64,000 nt of DNA, taken from contig CM068315.1 of assembly GCA_034766995.1 (NCBI GenBank), positions 13,868,510 through 13,932,509 on the forward strand, given 5' to 3'. Under the pieces are notes generated by a model. The model made no database searches and had not been told where the DNA came from. It saw nothing but the letters and a program-made list of their open reading frames with translations. Made by a program: the position numbers and the translations under genes. This DNA comes from Acanthacorydalis orientalis (Eukaryota > Arthropoda > Insecta > Megaloptera > Corydalidae). Positions 46,773 through 57,860 of this stretch are shown in pieces; position 1 is the stretch's first letter, and every line of letters begins with the position of its first letter.

Positions 46773-46824
<52 letters not shown>
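46773..46824. repeat. (AT)n microsatellite abutting a mariner
   Basis: Alternating AT begins at the mariner's right target site. Confidence 0.95.
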
Positions 46825-46829
<5 letters not shown>

Positions 46830-47079
46830 TGCTTTATACTTTTCACTAAAGCAAATTAAATCTACATACGTCTCAGAGACCTCAATGTTTACAATGGTAT
46901 AAGAAACACATGACGTATCAGAAATGTCTTTATATGTCAAGAGGTTTATAGTTTGTTTTTGAAAATTATTAAATTAAATATTGAATTTTAAATATTTCAT
47001 TGCGAAATATTTTACTCTCTCCTTGAATTTATATTTTTGTAACATTTTCTTCAAGAATTTATTGTTAAACCTACTTACT

Positions 47080-47500
47080 TTATACTTCACTATGACCTTT
47101 AATGTACTAGAAACTGCACGATACAGTTCTAGCACTGTGCTGAAATTCACTTTTACAAATAAATTACTTTTTACTTCACAAAAAAACATTTTTTCTGATT
47201 TAAAATATATTTACACTCATAGGTATAGACAATCATAATTTTCTACACATGGCGCTTTGTGAATGATAGCAAATTCATATAAACATAAATCAAAAATTAC
47301 CAATAGTCAATAATTGAACATTTTTGTTCAGATATGTTTTTGTACCTTTGAATTGAGTCAAACATTCATTAGCAAAAATGAATTTATATCTAAAGTACCA
47401 AATCAATATTGTGATAAAATGTCACTATGCAATTTTGACACTGTAGCTACATTTAATTTTACAAATGTGTCAGTTTTTCACCCTACATACAACAAATATA
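47080..47500. repeat. Dispersed palindromic repeat D, two units
   Basis: The modules present are GATACAGTTCTAGCACTGTG, TTCACTTTTACAAATAAATT, AGTCAATAATTGAACATTTT and TTTGACACTGTAGCTACATT. Small open frames here (63-85 codons) come from the repeat. Confidence 0.7.
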
Positions 47501-47689
47501 TTTAGTAAGCATAAATATATACTAGATATCCATGTGTTTATTAATGATAAATCTAAAAGTTGATTTCATAGGAAATTGAAGTCATAGCTACTCAAAAGAA
47601 AAATTAGTAATAATTGTTTATAGTGTTTTTCAATATTTTAAAATGTTTTTAGATAGTTTTTTTCTGTTACTTAGCACTAAAAGAATAAT

Positions 47690-48200
47690 AGCATTTCGAC
47701 CTTAATCCACATAAAAAAATGATTAATAATTAATTATTGAACATTTTTTGTCAGACATTCATTTATAGCTTTGTATTGGGTTAAATATTTATTTGTAAGA
47801 AGAAAAATTTTCTTTATAGCTTTATGTATGCTTTTACGATAATATTTAAGTATATATAAAATCAGATTCAATTATATTTTGTAACTCATCGAAAATAAAC
47901 TTGTTTCTAATACTTTTATAGTGCACTATTTGAATTAATCATTATTTTGAATTAATTCATTTAACTCAAATGAACAAATTATTAATATTCACTAATGAAA
48001 GTAAATTTAACCCAAATGACAGAACTATATTAAAAATATTATACGTATAACCATTAAAGTCCATATAATCAGATTTTCTTGATTATTATTGAGAGAATAA
48101 TGTAACGTTGAAAACGTGATAGAAGTGCTACTAAAATGAACATAAACTGGAATCAAAAATGGCCAATAAATAATTATTGAATATATTTAAAATTTTAAAT
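47690..48200. repeat. Dispersed palindromic repeat D, fragments
   Basis: The block at 47721 reads AATAATTAATTATTGAACAT and further on TTAAATATTTATTTGTAAG. A weaker piece near 48165 reads CCAATAAATAATTATTGAAT. The rest is AT-rich and featureless. Confidence 0.6.
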
Positions 48201-48429
48201 CCTGGGAGGAGAAAATAGTTCTAAACTTTTTAAACAAACATTTTTTAATTATTTGGACATTCTTTTATCGTAAACAAAATAAAAATTGGAAATTTGTTGC
48301 TTACAAGAAAAAATATATTAATTCAGATTAGCCATTAGAAATTTCACATCTATCTGATATATTGTGGAAAATCGTTGACAGTATTCGAGAAAACATAAAT
48401 TTCTTGATTGGAAACATATAATTGGAAGC

Positions 48430-49206
48430 GGAAAAATTTATTACAATTTAAAATTGGCAGAAACAACATTAATGTTGGGTGTGAAATATTTTGAAACAAT
48501 CAAATTTGCACAAGACTGTTTCACATCGGTCACATCTTTTACCTGGACCTTGGTCTCTTCCATTTGCTTTACAAATTACACACTGTGTTCTTTAATCATG
48601 ATCTGATGGTACTCTCTCCGGAAAATTAGGCGTCGACGTTGTGAATTTGGATTTCTCGCAGAAGATGCATTTAGAGCAACTTTTTGAACAGTATATAAGA
48701 AATCCTATATGAGTTTGTTGTCCGTAATAATCATTCCTCTACGATTCACACGACAGTAAATAATACATTCGTTGTAGTTTGTAAGATTAAAAATATCGAA
48801 GAAAAGTTTTTCGTGCCATCTGACTGTTATTATTATCATTTTTTTGTGAGGAAATCATTTTTTAACAGGAAAAGACTAACTAACCAATGAATCGAAAATA
48901 TCGCTGCATATAGAATTTTAAATTTTCATATGGATTCTATCAATGATGAACTTTTGAAAAAAAAATATTATTCAAGCCAATTCTCACATTCAAAATTTTT
49001 ATATGTTTTCAAATCAAAAAACCCGCAATTTTTCTGATTTTCAAATGACCGTAGTTTTTTTTAAATGAAAGAAATTATAAATTTAATCTCATTAGAAAGA
49101 GATTTGTGACCTTTAAATGTATCATCCAAAAGATAGCACTGTGAGACCATAGTTTATTTGGAAAACATCAATGGATTTCTAGATCCATGCCTGGCTACAA
49201 AGGGTT
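48430..49206 (-). mobile_element. piggyBac-like element remnant
   Basis: The right end, read on the minus strand, is TTAACCCTTTGTAGCCAGGC, a TTAA target followed by a CCCTTT terminus as in piggyBac. The C-terminal part of a transposase lies inside on the same strand. The opposite end is not recognised and most of the coding region is missing. Confidence 0.65.
48475..48845 (-). pseudogene. piggyBac-like transposase, C-terminal fragment
   Basis: Minus-strand blocks are KLFFDIFNLTNYNECIIYCR, the IFNLTNYNE stretch just past the catalytic core, and a final Cys-rich part, VICKANGRDQGPGKRCDRCE, with TVLCKFDCFKIFHT after it. A CX2C...CX2C...C finger ending in CF..YHT is the piggyBac C-terminal end-binding domain. 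Frameshifts separate the blocks. No catalytic Asp is visible. Confidence 0.8.
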
Positions 49207-49219
49207 AATTATCATTTTT

Positions 49220-49600
49220 AATGACTTTTGATTGAATGAAACATTCGTTTGTAAAAGTGAATTTAGTAAAAAATCCAGTACTATATTGTAATTTAATTTC
49301 ATAATACAGTTCTTAGACTAGCTAAATTCACTTTCATAAATGAATTATTTTTCCATTCCACAAAGCACAGAAATATTTCCTAATCAACAATGTATACAAG
49401 CTAAGGTACCGAAATTCACGTTTTTCTGCACATTAGTGCTTTGATAAAATGGTAATTCGACCGAAATGCACATCGGAATCAATAAAAAATGATTAATAAT
49501 CATTTCTCGAATATTTTTGTTCAACAAAGAAATAGCTATCAATGAAATGCAAAAATAATTAATTTATGAAAGTAATAAAATGTATTATAATAATTTAATT
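49220..49600. repeat. Dispersed palindromic repeat D
   Basis: The copy contains AATACAGTTCTTAGACTAGC, TAAATTCACTTTCATAAATG, CACAAAGCACAGAAA, TTTTTCTGCACATTAGTGCT and GATTAATAATCATTTCTCGA. It begins directly at the end of the piggyBac remnant. Confidence 0.7.
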
Positions 49601-49739
49601 ATAGAACATGTTTGGGTATAATGCTAGTCTTTCCTTATAAAATACATATTTGTTGTATGAGTATTCCGTCTCACTCTTTTTGTACAGGCAATCATAGTAC
49701 AACAATAAAATAAACCAATCTGTAATAAAACTAAAATAC

Positions 49740-49920
49740 ACATAAAAGAACCTCACGCCGCAATAGTCTATTGTTGCGACCGTTGACCTGATTATCGAAC
49801 ACTCAACCTCTACCTACCATGCAGACAACAACCCCTATTTCACAATCGTATTTATGGCTTTACTTCAAACGGTGCTATTACATTAATTTCTATATCAACA
49901 AATTTCATTTCCTCTTACAG
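49740..49920 (+). other. Unique sequence leading into a splice acceptor
   Basis: Balanced sequence without a repeat match. Its last 20 bases, AATTTCATTTCCTCTTACAG, form a good pyrimidine tract and AG acceptor for the exon that follows. Confidence 0.4.
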
Positions 49921-49993
49921 TGGAAACGATGCCCTTCCACGCAATTTCAGCGACGTTTTTAATTATAGTACTATGCAGTGTCTTCCTAATAAG
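49921..49993 (+). CDS. Candidate first coding exon with signal peptide
   Basis: An acceptor (CCTCTTACAG) is followed by eight bases, then ATG at 49929 with A at position -3. The 21 complete codons read MPFHAISATFLIIVLCSVFL and one more Ile: a short polar start and a strongly hydrophobic core, as in secretory signal peptides or a membrane anchor. The exon would end at ATAAG|GTGCGT, a fair donor, leaving the codon split after two bases. If unspliced, the frame runs on to a TGA at 50067-50069 (46 residues, rich in Arg and Lys after the hydrophobic part). The protein is not recognised. Surrounding sequence is among the least AT-rich here. Splicing is inferred from the motifs alone. Confidence 0.45.
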
Positions 49994-49999
49994 GTGCGT

Positions 50000-50535
50000 G
50001 CCGTGGCCAGTGACATTCAGACGGTGCTATCAGCGCAAAAGGGTACGAGAATATACGGCACGCAAATGACGTTGTTGATAATTATAGAATCAAATATACG
50101 TTGTATTTTTTTAATGTCTAGAATCTCACGATCAACCACTCTGTTTCTTTTGAAACAGTTTCAAACATTGCACATTTTACGGCTGTTATCTGCACGGAAT
50201 TATATTTTTATAGTCGATTTTTATAGTCACGATTTATTTTGTTGAGATTATGTGAATATAACGTATATATTCGCCGCGATACACTTTAATGTACTGAATT
50301 TAATGTACTAAACAATGGGTAAATTATTAACGACGGGCGGTCAACTAAGGCGGTGCGGTATTGAAAATCGATATGAACTTCTTGTTCACAGGGTGCATTT
50401 TAATGCTTCATGCTCGGCATGAATATGTTTATACGTTGCAATGTACACCTTGAACACAGCCGGTTTTTATTAAAACAGATCAAATTGCTCGCATGAGTGT
50501 TAGTTATAAGCACGTTCGATTACTTCGAATTTATA
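50000..50535. other. CpG-containing unique island downstream of the candidate exon
   Basis: Balanced, CG-containing sequence without repeat matches. It would be the start of the following intron if the exon is real. The next clear exon is not seen in this window. Confidence 0.35.
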
Positions 50536-50574
50536 CGAGGTGTACAATTATTATTTTCTTGACAGTAAAAAATA

Positions 50575-50672
50575 TTATATTTTTTATCTTATCTATCTAC
50601 TTTTGTACATACATATCTATCAACATATCTTTTTTATCTATCTACCAATATACCTGCTTATATATCGATTTA

Positions 50673-50730
<58 letters not shown>

Positions 50731-50754
50731 TATATCTATAAAACTTTCTATCTA
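50575..50754. repeat. TATC-type and (AT)n microsatellite
   Basis: Degenerate TCTATCTA units pass into about 50 bases of AT and then TCTATCTAT again. The array continues on the other side of the mariner below. Confidence 0.9.
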
Positions 50755-51965
50755 TTAGGTTGATAAGAAAATAATCGAGGTTTATGACCTTCAAATTCAC
50801 ATACATTTTTCTCAGCTAATAATTAACTTTAATAATCAAAATAAACACCATTAGAATCGACAAACTTTTTACAATTAAAGACAAGTTTATTTATCCAGTA
50901 GAGTAAAATTTCGGAGTTATGGAGTTGATAAAATCTCAATATGCACTTTCGGTAGTAGCTTGGTTGTTGAAGGCTTTACCCTGTAAGAAGTTGTCGAAAT
51001 GCTTAAACAAGTAAAAATATGATGGCTAGATATCTGGCGAGAATGGTAGATGAGGCAATGTTTCACATCCCTATTGATTCAGCTTTTGGAGGGTCAATCG
51101 TGCGACGTGTGGTCGTGTATTATCGTGCAGCAGGATTGAACATTTTCGATTGATCAGTGCGCGGAGCAGATGTCGCAGTTTCTGGTACATCTTGTTGATT
51201 TATTGAGAATAACTCTCAGCTGTATTGGTTCCGCCAAGATTCAAAAAATTGTAGTAGATTATATCGAGCGCAGACCACCAAACGGTCTCCACAATTTTCT
51301 TTTGCTGTAATTTCAGTTTCACGAAATGATATGACGCTTCATTTTTATCCACCCAGTGGAAAACTCGGTTCTTCTTGTCGTAAAGGATCCACTTTTCGTC
51401 GTACGTTATAATACGGTCACGAAATGAATCATTTCTTTGTTCATTTGTGAAGATTTTTTTATTTCCCAAGCTGTTGGTAGTCCAGATCTGTTGCATGACT
51501 AACATCTAACTTTTTTGCATATTTTCAGATTGTTGTGTGTGATTTTGATTCAAGTAACCCCTTCAATTGCTCGTTATGAACTGAAGAAGTATACCCGTGA
51601 CCTTCATCTTCATGCCTCTCATCACCAGCACGACATTTTTGTAACCAACGTTGCATCGTACATTCTTTAACAGTACCCCCACCAAAAGCATCGTTTAGCT
51701 TACAAGCAGTTTTTATTGCGTTACCACCCGTTTTGAATTCATACAAAAAATTGCTCTTACTTGCTTCTTTCACAACTGTAATTCAATAGCCTAATTTAAA
51801 GTAAATCTAATAATAAAACCAAGATCGATGTTAACAAAATACAGACCAAAAGTCGCACTTTACAAAAATATTATCATGAACACGATAAAATTACAGTTTA
51901 ATTATAAAAAAATTAAAGTAAGAATTTTGAAAACAATAATCTCAATTATTTTCTTACAAACCTAA
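50755..51965 (-). mobile_element. Full-length mariner related to family A
   Basis: The left end TTAGGTTGATAAGAAAATAA and the reversed right end TTAGGTTTGTAAGAAAATAA are inverted repeats, with TA at both sides. The length is 1,211 bp. Both terminal regions match those of the short family A copies, and it is the only copy here that also has the middle and catalytic parts. TATC repeats continue on both sides, so it inserted into that array. Confidence 0.9.
51020..51773 (-). pseudogene. Family A-type mariner transposase, disrupted
   Basis: From 51773 leftward, MKEASKSNFLYEFKTGGNAI and the helix-turn-helix region (TMQRWLQKCRAGDE) are open to 51525. After a stop, 51200-51505 is open with IITYDEKWILYDKKNRVFHW (first Asp) and VETVWWSALDIIYYNFL. 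Then follow LLHDNTRPHV with the second Asp and FSPDI*PSYFYLFKHFDNFL, where a stop appears and Tyr stands for the third Asp. It is the likely source type for family A but is itself dead. Confidence 0.88.
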
Positions 51966-52080
51966 TATCTATTTATTTATCTTCTTATCTATGCACTTAT
52001 CTATATATCTAGTTATCTACCTATCTTTTCTATCTTCCTATCTATCTACTTATGTTCCTATGTATCCGACTATGTTCCAC
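51966..52080. repeat. TATC-type microsatellite, right part
   Basis: Degenerate TATC units continue the array at 50575-50754 beyond the mariner. Confidence 0.85.
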
Positions 52081-52084
52081 ACAT

Positions 52085-53540
52085 TGAGTTAATAAAAAGA
52101 TATTAATTTATATTAAATTAGGTAATTTTTTCAACTTTAGTAAAAAATACTCTACATGAATTTTAGAACTTTAAAAGGCATCCAAAGAAGTTATAAGCGG
52201 TTTTATAATATTAAAAAAATCCTCACGTTTAATCAAGACATATTACTTTCTCTATTGTCCTTATTTACCATCACTATACATTTATCTATTCAACAAACTG
52301 ATAATAGCTCTACAGATTCGCTCTTAAATTAGTGGATGTTTCTAAAAAATATCAAAGTATGGTTACATCTGCAAAATATATTATTTTACCAACATATCTT
52401 AAACTTTGATCAACTGTTGGTAAAAATGTCTTAACAAGCATAAAGACTACGTTGAAAAATAGAATAAATATGATTCTATATGTACCCCCAAAAAAATATA
52501 TATTAATTTTTTTTTTAAATTTATTAAATATTAAATTTATAACTCGTTTATATTCAAAATTTAAAAAAAATGCTCTCTCCTCAAAACATTCACTGCCTGT
52601 AAACCATTCTTTCTGACTTTTTATAGATGCCACTCGTTAAATATACATTGCCAAGTTTCACAGATTAATTTTTTACTCATCCTACAAACTACAAATATTC
52701 TTATGATCAAAAATGTTCAATAAATGATTTTTAAATATTTTTGATTATTGGTTATGCACAATTCGTTGATATATTGTTATTCTTAAAGCAATAATGTAAA
52801 GAAAAATGTGTTGAATAAGTTAATGAGTAACCTAAATTAAAATTTCCTTTTACTATAAACTTAATCGATTTCCTGTCAAATCAGTTTTGGATTTGTTACT
52901 AATAGTTACAAAGTTCAGACGAAATTTGTGTTAAAATGAAAATAATTTTCTTTTTGTCAATTATATGACTCTGTTATCAGATAAAAAAAATAAAAATAAA
53001 AAGTAAATGAAAAATGTAAGATTATACAAAAGTCATATTTCATTAAATAATATAGTAAATAAATAATTTTTTAAATTAATACAAATAGCACATGATTACC
53101 TGTCCTTATCACAATTTACTACTCCTAGAAGATGACTAAAAATCCATAACTAATTTTATTAGATTTATATAATTTATTCGAGAAATACAAAACAATCATA
53201 GCAGTTCAGTAAGTTAGTATGTATTTTATAGTAGTTATAAATGAATAGAATCCATTCTGTTATCAGAATTCTATTTCAAAAACTAAATTGAATACTTTCA
53301 TAAAATATTTATGATTAAAATATTTTATGGGACACACATATTTTTGTAATTCTGTTATGAAGATATAAACGTTACGGAAATTATCTCTATTTGGAATAAC
53401 ATTGATAGTATTTTATTATTCAGTATTAACTTCAGACGTACTCATATTCTCGTATTAAACTTGGTCAGAAACGATCGGGCTTGATCTGAACAGTTTGGAA
53501 ATATAAAATATTTTATGTACGAATTTTTTTATTATAAATT
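52085..53540. other. No gene recognised; a repeat D piece at 52640-52790
   Basis: AT-rich DNA. The segment 52640-52790 carries CCAAGTTTCACAGATTAATT, CATCCTACAAACTACAAATA and TTATGATCAAAAATGTTCAA, which are repeat D modules. No coding content is recognised. Confidence 0.55.
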
Positions 53541-53545
53541 CATGT

Positions 53546-54370
53546 ATTCCAGGACCGTTTGATAAGTATGGTAAAGAAGTAAGTTGAACACCGTTTTTTT
53601 GGAAAAAAACGATTTTATTTCTCAATATAGTCCCCACTGAAGGCTATACACTTGGTCTAGCAAGTTTTCAATTTTTTCATCTTATTGGAAAAGTAGCTTT
53701 TGTCATAGTCTCCAAAATACGCATTGACGACGGTGATTACGCTCTCATTCAAAGAGAATTTCTTGCAACCCAGGCAAATTTTCAAGTTCGCAAGAGAACA
53801 ATTCCGTAGAATAAGGTAGATGAGGAATCAATCCGTAGCTTAATTCGTGCAATTTTGCCATTGTACCGGTCGATTTGTGTAACGGTGCGATGTCCTGATG
53901 AAAGAGCACCTTTTTGTGCGCCAATCTTGGCCATATTTGTTTCAACTTCTCTTTTTAAACGCCCCAATAATGTTGAATAATAGGATCGTGTTATTTTTTT
54001 CCTTTCGTTAAGTACTCGATCAGGATGATTTCTTAGGAATCCCAAAAAAACAATGGTAATCACCTTCTCACCAGACAAAACAGTCTTCGCTTTCCTCGAC
54101 GCACTTTCACCAGTTGTTGTCCACTGCCTTGACTGTTACTTCGACTCAGATGTTTATTAGTGGATCTATGTTTAATCCAAGGTGACGAATCGACACAAAA
54201 AGGTCTGCTCTTTTCTTCCACGCCACAATCCTCAATTCAATCCTCTGTAAAACGTGAAAAACTCTTCTGGCTGAAATTTCGTCTGTGCTAGTTTGAAAAG
54301 TGACACTTTATTACCAAATGAATGGTGGGACCATATCATAGAAATTTACCAAACTTATCAAACAATCCAC

Positions 54371-54371
<1 letters not shown>
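53546..54371 (-). mobile_element. Family B non-autonomous mariner derivative
   Basis: The left end AGGACCGTTTGATAAGTATG and the reversed right end GGATTGTTTGATAAGTTTGG are inverted repeats about 826 bp apart. The DNA-binding region is missing, as in the other two copies. On the minus strand VLFHQDIAPLHKS retains the second Asp, while the third acidic position reads Glu in YSTELFSCELENLPG. The right end abuts an (AT)n array. Confidence 0.85.
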
Positions 54372-54404
<33 letters not shown>

Positions 54405-54600
54405 ATATATATATATATATATGGAAAAATATATACATTAAAGGTTTTATCACACAAGCTGTTCTTTTCGTCTCGTCCGTCTGAAAATTCACTGGCCATA
54501 CATAAAGGATGGATAAAAGGAATCTACATATATTTGTATAAAAAAGATATTTTTCTGAAATATTCTTTTGAGATATATATATATATATATATATATATAC
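54372..54600. repeat. (AT)n microsatellites
   Basis: Arrays at about 54372-54422 (with a GT core) and 54572-54600 are separated by unique DNA. Confidence 0.9.
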
Positions 54601-54879
54601 TTTTGTATATATTACTTATTCTCCGGTCACAAGACGCACATGTGACATGTAAACTGTATAGAGTCGCGTTTTTGAATTATTAATGAAAAGTATTGAATAC
54701 GTTTTAAGATTGTCTATAAAAGGAGACTTAAACGTATATCCATACTGTACGAGGAATATATTATAGTTTTATTATAAATAGTTTATTTTCTGAAATTATT
54801 GAAAAGAGATTTGAATGCAAGTTTGAATAGATATCGTTTTAGAATGTTTTTTTTTATATTTGTATTTTTTTACAATGAA

Positions 54880-55390
54880 TATTTCTTTTATATCACAATA
54901 CAATTCTGACAGTGGCTAAATTCATTTTCGAAGTTGAATTCTTCTTTTGTTGAACAAGTACAAATAATTTTTATGATCAAAAAAATTCGAAAATTAATTA
55001 TTCATCATTTTTGTTTATTACTATGCACACGGTGACATTGATCCCGTCATCCTCTGTCAAGTCACAGAAAAAGTTTGATATAAATAATGATTTTTATAGA
55101 ACATTTTTGACCAGAAAAGAAAGTTTATGTTTTGTAGAGCAGAAAAAGAATTCCTTTATGTACTAAGCAAGATAAATCATAATATAGTTCTGGAACTATA
55201 ACTTAATTCATTTTCACAAATTAATTTTTCGCTTGCCTCAGTATCCATAATTTTTTTTTACCATAAATGTTAAATAATTACTTTATTTAATCGTTTTTGA
55301 CATGTATTTCGATAATGATGCCATCATTCTCAGAGCTGTAAACTATTAAGTGCCCCTTACACAAAATCGTAAGAGTTTTTGAAAACGCTT
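54880..55390. repeat. Dispersed palindromic repeat D, long copy
   Basis: The modules are ATACAATTCTGACAGTGGCT, AAATTCATTTTCGAAG, TTATGATCAAAAAAATTCGA, AATTAATTATTCATCATTTT, then AGAACATTTTTGACCAGAAA, ATAATATAGTTCTGGAACTA, TTAATTCATTTTCACAAATT and ATTTCGATAATGATGCCATC. Two units appear one after the other. It is one of the clearest copies. Confidence 0.75.
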
Positions 55391-55848
55391 AACATGGTTT
55401 GGTTCTAGGGCTGTTTTAATAAATTTGGTGTGAGAAAGAAAAATATCAACAAGTTTGGTTTCCCATAGTGAGATGTTCTGTATACGCAACGGCAGCGACT
55501 AATGTTAGGATTATCAAAAAAAAATTCAAAAGTGAATAGAAACTAGTCTGTTTTAAAATTTAAATTGATTTATTTTATTAAAATTCGAATCAAATGTCGT
55601 GATAGTTGCTAAATTCCTTCGTGTGGAGAAAAACATTGCACTTTATATTATACTATATATATATATGGTCTGGCTTTTGTAAAGTCTAGATCAAATCCGC
55701 TTTTTCTCTCACTTTCGCAAAAATCGAAAAAATCATAATGTAGTTCTATTGCTATATATATATACACATTGAAGTGAAATCAAAGAATTCCTAAAAGAAT
55801 TTAAAATATTCATTCCTAATAATCAATCTTGGGCCTTCAAATGGTAGT

Positions 55849-55881
<33 letters not shown>

Positions 55882-56515
55882 GTGTGTGTGTGTATGTACA
55901 TATGTAAACCAGTATATTGTTATACATCTAATAAATATTGTTTAACTTAACTTTATGAAAAGAACAATATCCAAGATAAGCTAGTTATTCTATAGATAAG
56001 AATAATAGTTTTGTAATTAAATTGTATTACATTTACGATTTTCATACAAGAGATAATTGTTGTTATTATTTCGCATTTGAATATAAATATTTGTTTTAAT
56101 AATTAACAAGTATTAAATATTTAATAAATAAATGATAAGAAATATTTCGGTAAATAATATTATAACATACCTTCATCTGTAACTGGATGCTGTTTTCAAA
56201 TCACCATTTCTGAAAAAATAAATTCTCTATAAAAAAAATGTTCACATTGTTTTATAATCTATTTTAAACTACTAATGAATTGTCACTGTAAACTTATAAG
56301 TCATCTAAAGAAAGATATATCAAGAAGATGCTTCGATTCGAGTATACATAAAAATAAACACTATATTATTATCAGCTTTTTAGTTATTTGCTTTGAAACG
56401 ATTTGAAAGAATTTCCCAGATTATTAATAATAAACCTGTGACATTAATTGAGAATCATCCACAATAAATTAATGTTTAAATTATCAAAAGTTTCTGTATA
56501 GATTAATGATCTGTT
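55391..56515. other. No gene recognised; short (AT)n arrays
   Basis: AT-rich DNA with short AT arrays near 55652 and 55850 and a short GT run near 55880. No coding content is seen. Confidence 0.6.
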
Positions 56516-56519
56516 GATG

Positions 56520-57155
56520 GAGAAAAAAAGCAAATTCGCGCATGTTTGTTGTATGATTTTAATTTGGACATCAAGCAACAGAAACTGCTAGAAATATCAA
56601 ATTTGTTCTCGGCGAAGAGTCAATCAATGAACGTATAGCTCCAATACTGGTTCTAAAAATTTTGTAATGGAAACGAATGGCTTGATTATGAGGAGAATCG
56701 TAGACACTCTTTCGTTAAATGAACTGAGTTATGAAACCTTACCTCACTACCTTACGAGGGTGGTCCCAGAAGTGCCCGACCCAACAAAGAAAACACAAAA
56801 ATTTTGGAAAAAAATATATTTATTTTTCAATATAATCTCCTTTCAGCTCTACCAACCCATCTTTAACATGCGACGTACTCATTCGATTTGGTGCCTTTAG
56901 ATTATTATTTACTCCAGTTGATTCTGAACTCTTTAGCTTTCGATATACGATCGAGGTATGAAAATAGATCGATGATTTCATGATCTGTAAGCCGATATCT
57001 TTTTTCGTGAAGGAATTCGAAACACCCAAAAAATGACAGAAAATCTTAGAAAGTAAATGAAACTATTTTGATAATTCAACTATATTTTATGTGTAATGAA
57101 AATAAAGTGAAAACTTAACAAAAAAGACTAAAACGTTTCAATACACCTAGTATTT
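56520..57155 (+). mobile_element. Deleted mariner carrying a fragment of another mariner
   Basis: Plus-strand N-terminal scraps (56520-56700) jump straight to LNELSYETLPHYL, which belongs just before the third catalytic Asp, so the middle is deleted. A piece of another mariner follows (56755-56880). After it LLQLILNSLAFDIRSRYENR-like C-terminal scraps resume, and the right end reads CTAAAACGTTTCAATACACC. No left terminal repeat is recognised. The right end resembles that of the mariner at 58640-59590. Confidence 0.6.
56755..56882 (-). mobile_element. 3' end fragment of the 27815-type mariner
   Basis: The left end TACGAGGGTGGTCCCAGAAG and the next 110 bases match the reverse of 28985-29109, including the ELKGDYIEK coding end on the minus strand. 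Only the 3' terminal part is present, with no opposite end. Confidence 0.85.
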
Positions 57156-57501
57156 CGTTTTATTCAGAATAGTTAGTATAAAAGAGAATATAAAAGTATC
57201 AATGCTATTCACATTATACATATTTATAGACTTATATCTGACGGTGTTAATCTGAAAAATATTAACAATATTAACAAGAATAAATTTTTAAAATAAATAT
57301 ATTCATATTTTTTTAAATAAATCAATTTCCATTTATAACACGCTACAAAGTTTTTCATAAAGTAAAATATTAGATATGCTAAAACTTAAAAAATCACTTT
57401 ATTACGAGTAAAGTATTTAACAGATTTTTTCTATCTTATATAAAGCAGAATTGATTAACTATACTAATTTTTTCAAAGAAATAAGAACTTTATAATAAGA
57501 C

Positions 57502-57503
<2 letters not shown>

Positions 57504-57572
<69 letters not shown>
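57504..57572. repeat. (CT)n(AT)n microsatellite
   Basis: About 24 bases of CT are followed by about 47 bases of AT. Confidence 0.95.
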
Positions 57573-57574
<2 letters not shown>

Positions 57575-57589
57575 CTTTGACAAAATGTT

Positions 57590-57860
57590 TGATCAATTAT
57601 CAGATAAAATAATACGAGTTCATTTCGAATAAAACCGATGCCCTTGCACACGATATCCGGTAGTTCTTGAATAAAATCGACAAATTTGTTAATTCAAGCA
57701 AACGTTAATTAATTTGACAGAATCTAATTTCCTTAATTGTTAATTATTCGAACCTATGTCGACGTTATGCTATAATATGAAAATTGCAATTTACCCACAC
57801 CGATCGACATCAAACGCTCCGCACTGATATTACTATTTAGAAAGCAACAGTCGTTTTTTT
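57590..57860. other. CpG-containing unique segment
   Basis: Slightly raised GC with several CG sites. No repeat match or coding unit is recognised. Confidence 0.3.

Noticed and set aside
8860..49830. Similarity between GTTAACCTGATTATGACATT near 8882 and GTTGACCTGATTATCGAACA near 49783
   Set aside because: The match covers only about 15 bases and does not extend, so chance is the simpler reading.
54880..55390. Regularly spaced AT-rich repeats considered as a CRISPR-like array
   Set aside because: The units are long, divergent, in mixed orientation and dispersed. The genome is eukaryotic.
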